Of a DNA stretch of 64,000 nucleotides, positions 59,919 to 64,000 are shown piece by piece (within the stretch, counting starts at the first letter, position 1; every line of letters starts with the position of its first letter). A program made the position numbers and the translations under genes. The notes under the pieces are model-generated. The model did not search any database. It was not told the DNA's origin and was given only the letters and a program-made list of their open reading frames with translations. Where the stretch lies: NCBI RefSeq assembly GCF_000772935.1, contig NZ_JPVR01000081.1, forward strand, positions 248,001 to 312,000. The letters are read 5' to 3'. The stretch is from Lysinibacillus boronitolerans JCM 21713 = 10a = NBRC 103108 (lineage in GTDB: Bacteria > Bacillota > Bacilli > Bacillales_A > Planococcaceae).

Positions 59919-61295
59919 ATGTTTCGAATAGAAGCAAAGAGTAACCCTCGATTTCTTGAGGCAGGCTTTATCACTATTTTAATTATTGCCACAATGGCTT
60001 ATAGTATTGGCTATTTAAAGGCTACGCCGCATATCCCGATTTTTCTTGTAATTGCCATTTTACTCGCGTATGGATTACTGAAAAAAGTGCCCTTTCGCGA
60101 TCTTGAAGGTGGTATGATTGCTGGTGCTAGCGCTGGACTTGGCGCCGTTTTTATTTTCTTCTTTATTGGTATTTTAATTTCGAGCTGGATTATGGGTGGA
60201 ACGATCCCAACGCTTATCTATTATGGCTTTTTAACTGTTTCGCCAAACTTTTTCTTTGCCATCGTGTTTTTAATTTGTAGTATCGTTGGTATTTCAATTG
60301 GAAGCTCGTTAACAACTGTCGCGACGGTTGGTGTGGCATTTATGGGGATTGCCGGTGCCATGGATATTTCGCTAACGATTACAGCTGGAGCGATTGTTTC
60401 TGGCGCCTTCTTTGGTGATAAAATGTCACCATTATCCGATACAACCAATCTTGCCTCTGGTACAGTTGGTGTAGACCTTTTTGAGCATATTAAAAATATG
60501 GGCTGGACAACCATCCCTGCTTTTCTTATCTCCTTTGTGCTTTATGCTATTATCTCGCCAACAGGAGCTGCTACATCCTTTGAGACAGTCGAGCAATTTA
60601 AAGAGGGTTTACTGTCTACAGGACTTATTCATTGGTATACATTATTGCCAATTGCTGTTCTCGTTATCATGACTTTTTACAAGGCACCTGCAGTCATTAC
60701 CTTAGCTGTTGTGTCCATTATTGGCGTAGGGCTTGGCGCTCTACTTGACCCAATTCCCCCTGCAGATGTCTTCAAGATTCTGTTTGATGGCTATGTCTCT
60801 CAAACTGGTAATAAAGAAGTAGACGCCTTGCTCACTCGTGGTGGGATGAATAGTATGCTATTTACAATCGCGCTTGTCTTACTTGCCTTAACAATGGGTG
60901 GTCTTTTATTCACACTAGGCATTATTCAAAGCATTTTAGCGAAGGTTGAAAGCTTATTTAAAAGTGCTGGCTCTGTTATTACAGGTGCTGCCATTACGGG
61001 CATTGGTGTCAATACATTGATCGGTGAGCAATATTTATCCATTCTGTTAACAGGTGAGGCCTTTAAGGCACAATTTGCAAAGGTTGGTCTTGCACCAAAA
61101 AACCTTTCACGCGTCATGGAGGATGCAGGTACGGTCGTCAATCCTCTTGTGCCTTGGAGTGTTTGTGGTATTTTTATCACAAGTGTCCTCGGTATTTCCA
61201 CACTGGATTACCTACCATTCACCTTCTTCTGTTTACTTGGTCCGATTCTAACGATCTTGTTTGGCTGGAGTGGCAAAACATTAACGAAGCTTTAA
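59919..61295 (+). CDS. NhaC-family Na+/H+ antiporter
   Basis: This 458-residue antiporter has about 11 hydrophobic helices. Motifs of the NhaC group are ISIGSSLTTVATVGVAFMGI, GAFFGDKMSPLSDTTNLASG and VMEDAGTVVNPLVPWSVCG. It exports sodium (or another cation) in exchange for protons, or a dicarboxylate pair as in the malate/lactate antiporter MleN. AGGAGG precedes ATG 59919. A strong promoter and terminator flank it as a single-gene unit. Confidence 0.9.
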   Translation: MFRIEAKSNPRFLEAGFITILIIATMAYSIGYLKATPHIPIFLVIAILLAYGLLKKVPFRDLEGGMIAGASAGLGAVFIFFFIGILISSWIMGGTIPTLIYYGFLTVSPNFFFAIVFLICSIVGISIGSSLTTVATVGVAFMGIAGAMDISLTITAGAIVSGAFFGDKMSPLSDTTNLASGTVGVDLFEHIKNMGWTTIPAFLISFVLYAIISPTGAATSFETVEQFKEGLLSTGLIHWYTLLPIAVLVIMTFYKAPAVITLAVVSIIGVGLGALLDPIPPADVFKILFDGYVSQTGNKEVDALLTRGGMNSMLFTIALVLLALTMGGLLFTLGIIQSILAKVESLFKSAGSVITGAAITGIGVNTLIGEQYLSILLTGEAFKAQFAKVGLAPKNLSRVMEDAGTVVNPLVPWSVCGIFITSVLGISTLDYLPFTFFCLLGPILTILFGWSGKTLTKL

Positions 61296-61302
61296 CCATA
61301 GC

Positions 61303-61337
61303 AAAAGGTAGCTGAAAAAACATCAGCTACCTTTTTT
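61303..61337 (+). terminator. Terminator of nhaC-like gene
   Basis: AAAAGGTAGCTGA (61303-61315) and TCAGCTACCTTTT (61323-61335) pair perfectly, with T residues after. Confidence 0.9.
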
Positions 61338-61503
61338 ATTTTACTCAAAATTTTTAGGGTTGCGAAATTTTTGCAAATCATTTGCCTGTAAAGCTCTGTT
61401 GTGAAGAAATCTATCATTCCAATTTGGAATCAAAATTCATGATTTTTCGCATTTCTGATGGATGGCCTCCTTTGCTATGCTCTACTAAAGGAGATGAAAT
61501 ACG

Positions 61504-62268
61504 ATGACAACAAAAACAAAATGGAATGCTCATTTATATGATGAAAAGCATGATTTCGTTTCAAAATTGGGTACAAGCTTGGTCGATCTACTAGCGCCGC
61601 AAAAAAATGAACATATTTTAGATGTGGGTTGTGGTACAGGAGATTTGGCTAATGACATATCAGCACTTGGAGCTTCTGTGCTCGGAGTAGATGCGTCGGC
61701 TACGATGATTTTAGCTGCTCAGCAAAAATATCCTGCCATTACCTTTCAAACGATGGAAGCTACAGCGATGCACTTTTCTCAGCACTTTGATGCCGTTTTC
61801 TCCAATGCCGCACTTCATTGGATGAAGGAGCCTGATGTAGTTATTGAAAATGTCTATGGTGCGCTGAAGAACGGTGGACGCTTTGTTGCTGAAATGGGCG
61901 GACAAGGCAATATTGCATCCATCGTTTGGGCACTGCAAAAAAGTATGGAATCTTTACAATTTCCCTATATCGACCACTATTTCCCTTGGTATTTTCCAAG
62001 CATCGAGGAATATCAATCAAAATTAGAGAATGCAGGCTTTCAGGTCGAGAATATCACACTCTATAAACGCCCTACACCACTTCAAGGGAAGGATGGGCTT
62101 CGCAACTGGTTGGGCATGTTTAGTGAAAATCTTCTTCAGCACTTAAAGGCTGATGAGAAAGAGCAGGTTTATGCGACATGTGAGGAATTATTAAAGCCAA
62201 CTTGTTTCCAACAGAATGAATGGGTCATTGATTATTATCGTCTGCGCTTTATTGCTCGTAAAAAATAG
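61504..62268 (+). CDS. Class I SAM-dependent methyltransferase
   Basis: This 254-residue protein has SAM-binding loop ILDVGCGTGDLANDI, VLGVDASATMILAAQQ, and FDAVFSNAALHWM. This is close to trans-aconitate methyltransferase (Tam) and to ubiquinone/menaquinone-type enzymes. AAAGGAG precedes ATG 61504. It is a single-gene unit with its own terminator. The substrate is unknown. Confidence 0.85.
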   Translation: MTTKTKWNAHLYDEKHDFVSKLGTSLVDLLAPQKNEHILDVGCGTGDLANDISALGASVLGVDASATMILAAQQKYPAITFQTMEATAMHFSQHFDAVFSNAALHWMKEPDVVIENVYGALKNGGRFVAEMGGQGNIASIVWALQKSMESLQFPYIDHYFPWYFPSIEEYQSKLENAGFQVENITLYKRPTPLQGKDGLRNWLGMFSENLLQHLKADEKEQVYATCEELLKPTCFQQNEWVIDYYRLRFIARKK

Positions 62269-62273
62269 ATTAC

Positions 62274-62307
62274 AAAAGGTTACTATTCTGTTGTAGTAAC
62301 CTTTTTT
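62274..62307. terminator. Terminator of methyltransferase gene
   Basis: AAAAGGTTACTA and TAGTAACCTTTT pair, with further T residues after. It also serves the convergent YnfA gene. Confidence 0.85.
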
Positions 62308-62312
62308 CAATG

Positions 62313-62633
62313 CTAAGAGCGAGGCAGCAATATTACAATGACGCCTATTAAGCATATCCCTGCGCCAATAAAGTCTAAATGATCGGGCTTTTTGCCATCA
62401 ATGCCCCACCCCCATAAAATAGACAACACGATGAATACCCCACCATAGGCTGCATAAACCCTACCAAAGGTTGGAAAGGTCTGGAATGTTGCGACAACGC
62501 CGTACAAAGCAAGTGCAATACCGCCAATAATGCCCCAATAAAAAGGTTTGCCCTCTCGTAACCAAAGCCAAATTAAATAGCCCCCGCCTATTTCGCCAAT
62601 TCCTGCAAGGATAAATAATAATATAGCTGTCAT
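62313..62633 (-). CDS. ynfA: YnfA/UPF0060 family membrane protein
   Basis: This 106-residue protein has four hydrophobic helices and the family patterns [52 protein letters not shown] and [18 protein letters not shown]. YnfA proteins are SMR-like; some export dyes or drugs. The symbol is used by homology to the E. coli gene. Confidence 0.9.
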   Translation of the reverse strand: MTAILLFILAGIGEIGGGYLIWLWLREGKPFYWGIIGGIALALYGVVATFQTFPTFGRVYAAYGGVFIVLSILWGWGIDGKKPDHLDFIGAGICLIGVIVILLPRS

Positions 62634-62674
62634 ACTGTATCTCTCTTTCTCGTTTTAACACTATTATACATGTC

Positions 62675-63409
62675 TTACATGCCCCAATAGGTAATAGTGT
62701 CCGTTATACCGATTAAAATTAATAGGATACCTGCCGTCGTTTGAATAGCCCTTCCCATCTTCATACTTTTTCGTAGGATAAGGCGCTTGGCATCAAAGAC
62801 ATAGATCAACAGAAGCATCATAATGAGCGGTACAGCGGTCGCTATGCCAAAAATACTCGGTAGAAGCAATCCATAGGAGGTGCTTGCCACAAGGGGCATT
62901 AACCACACAAAGAACAAGACAAACATAGTGGGACAAAAGGCAATCGAAAAACTAGCGCCCATTAAGAACGAGCCTAATTTCCCCTCTTTTACTACAGGTG
63001 GTAGCAACGATGTTAAGCGTTGTAGAAAGGTTAATTTGAATAAACCAATTAGCACCAGCCCTGTTACCAGCATCATCGGTCCAATAGCCTGACGAAAGAT
63101 TGGAAAATAAACGGTCATCTTTGTTTCAAATGATTGGCCAAAAAGCCAAGCACAAAACCCAAGCACACTAAAAACAACCACTTTCCCCACAATAAAAAAC
63201 ATAATTTCTTGCCAATTACTGCTCTTTTGTAGTGTTCGATTGCCGTAAAATGTAATGGCACTCATATTACCTGTTAACTGACATGGAGCAAAGGCGCCTA
63301 TCAAGCCAAGAAGGATGGCCATCATCAAAGCAGAATGCTCATAGCCCTGTACAAATTGCGTAATCGGCTCACTAATAAACTGACTAATGGTGGACAACAT
63401 ACTATACAT
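62675..63409 (-). CDS. CcdA/DsbD-like membrane protein
   Basis: This 244-residue protein has six hydrophobic helices. The first carries GAFAPCQLTGNMSAIT and the fourth SIAFCPTMFVLFF, the two Cys-Pro motifs of CcdA/DsbD thiol-electron carriers (DsbD_2/UreH-like). It probably passes reducing equivalents across the membrane; metal transport is the alternative for UreH-like relatives. GAGGGTG precedes ATG 63409. Confidence 0.8.
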   Translation of the reverse strand: MYSMLSTISQFISEPITQFVQGYEHSALMMAILLGLIGAFAPCQLTGNMSAITFYGNRTLQKSSNWQEIMFFIVGKVVVFSVLGFCAWLFGQSFETKMTVYFPIFRQAIGPMMLVTGLVLIGLFKLTFLQRLTSLLPPVVKEGKLGSFLMGASFSIAFCPTMFVLFFVWLMPLVASTSYGLLLPSIFGIATAVPLIMMLLLIYVFDAKRLILRKSMKMGRAIQTTAGILLILIGITDTITYWGM

Positions 63410-63485
63410 ATCAACACCCTCTATCTATCCTTTATACTAAAATAGTATAAAGGTACATTATGAATAAACCGTGCAGAAAGCTGCT

Positions 63486-64000
63486 TCACCCATACACGCT
63501 ATTACACGCTTCTAAAAAAGCATCATATTCTGCCGAGACATACTTTGTAAGCAAATAAGTATCCGATACAATATGGGAAAATTCTTTTAACGAATAGCTA
63601 TGTAGAAGATGTTGCTGACAATCAGCTTCTATCACACTCTTAGGCAACAAGGCAATACCAAGACCATGTTTGACGAAATGCTTAATCACCTCTGTTTGAT
63701 TAATATGCATTGTTTGATGGCTTGCAAACTGCTGTAGCACCTGTTGTACGTCCTCCCAATAGGGCGCATACTCATGTGTAAGAAGCGTTTCCTGCTGTAA
63801 AAGGGTGAAAGCATCCAATTCCTTTTTAGCAATAGGAGCAATTAAATGCAATGGTTCCTGTGCGAGCATCACCGTGTGAAGCTCACGTGTTGAGGTTAAT
63901 TTGGATAAGCCAATATCAATTACTCCAGTAAACACTGCTTCCCCAATTTCATTGGATTTTAAAAGTTCTATCACTACTTGAGTAGTTGGCTTTCGGCACC
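63486..64000 (-). CDS. LysR-family regulator (partial)
   Basis: The frame is open to the window edge, reading CRKPTTQVVIELLKSNEIGE at the start, so the DNA-binding domain lies beyond position 64000. The visible 170 residues form the C-terminal half of a LysR effector domain (TGVIDIGLSKLTSTRELHTV; HFVKHGLGIALLPKSVI). The target genes are unknown; it lies upstream of the CcdA-like gene on the same strand. Confidence 0.85.
   Translation of the reverse strand, partial: CRKPTTQVVIELLKSNEIGEAVFTGVIDIGLSKLTSTRELHTVMLAQEPLHLIAPIAKKELDAFTLLQQETLLTHEYAPYWEDVQQVLQQFASHQTMHINQTEVIKHFVKHGLGIALLPKSVIEADCQQHLLHSYSLKEFSHIVSDTYLLTKYVSAEYDAFLEACNSVYG

Noticed and set aside
1-64000. tRNA, rRNA, riboswitch and insertion sequence
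   Set aside because: By eye I saw no cloverleaf, ribosomal RNA stretch, conserved riboswitch core or transposase; a covariance-model search would be needed to exclude small RNAs.

Overview
The window looks like chromosome of a low-GC, Gram-positive, Bacillaceae/Planococcaceae-type bacterium, most likely a Lysinibacillus or close relative. This is an inference from gene content and signals: strong AGGAGG ribosome-binding sites with frequent GTG/TTG starts, ECF sigma/anti-sigma pairs with TGAAAC...CGTC promoters, a BirA box before bioY, MocR, WYL, MerR and YozG-type regulators, and a class II fumarase. I found no rRNA, tRNA, CRISPR array, prophage or transposase. Both edges cut genes: an MFS transporter on the left and a LysR regulator on the right.

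Region 1-12 kb is ordinary accessory chromosome: an MFS pump with a possible small-ORF/terminator leader, small membrane proteins, a PD-(D/E)XK Fe-S nuclease, a TauE/SafE exporter, a DJ-1/PfpI protein beside a WYL regulator, a CAAX protease, methyltransferase, GNAT enzymes and a MocR regulator. Region 12-23 kb holds an Eis-like acetyltransferase with an ABC-type ATPase, a 42-bp tandem repeat, fumC behind a Fur-like box, an AT-rich orphan gene and lipoprotein, a first ECF sigma/anti-sigma pair, a decayed small gene and a DMT/GNAT/isochorismatase cluster.

The centrepiece is 23.1-35.8 kb: one 17-gene, minus-strand operon for a bacterial microcompartment (BMC). From its promoter (about 35820) it encodes a DeoR repressor, a class III aminotransferase-fold enzyme, an APH-fold kinase, an ethanolamine-type permease, a HAD phosphatase, a 96-residue unknown, a CoA-acylating aldehyde dehydrogenase, four BMC-H and one BMC-P shell proteins, two PduL phosphotransacylases, an unknown 206-residue protein, an SDR and a malate-dehydrogenase-like enzyme. 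Kinase plus PLP phospho-lyase suggests that an amino alcohol (1-amino-2-propanol or ethanolamine) is imported, phosphorylated, and split to aldehyde, ammonia and phosphate. The aldehyde would then pass through acyl-CoA to acyl phosphate inside the shell. This resembles the Rhodococcus/Mycobacterium (RMM, aminoacetone/aminopropanol) type of BMC, but has its own features: no BMC-T, no iron alcohol dehydrogenase, duplicated PduL, an Mdh, and two uncharacterised proteins with encapsulation-peptide-like N-termini.

Region 36-56 kb carries a copper-amine-oxidase-like secreted protein, a membrane GDPD, an amidohydrolase with bioY, two more ECF systems (one with a CxxC zinc ribbon partner), an FtsX-type ABC exporter with TetR, a YozG/DUF2975 pair, a TPR-GGDEF protein, a MerR/DUF4260 pair and a two-component system with a lipoprotein. 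Region 56.4-57.1 kb is a striking array of about 35 copies of a 21-bp unit with a 165-bp higher-order period. Region 57-64 kb has a PiT phosphate permease/DUF47 pair, a decayed TauE/SafE gene, an NhaC antiporter, a methyltransferase, a YnfA protein, a CcdA/DsbD-like membrane protein and the partial LysR regulator.
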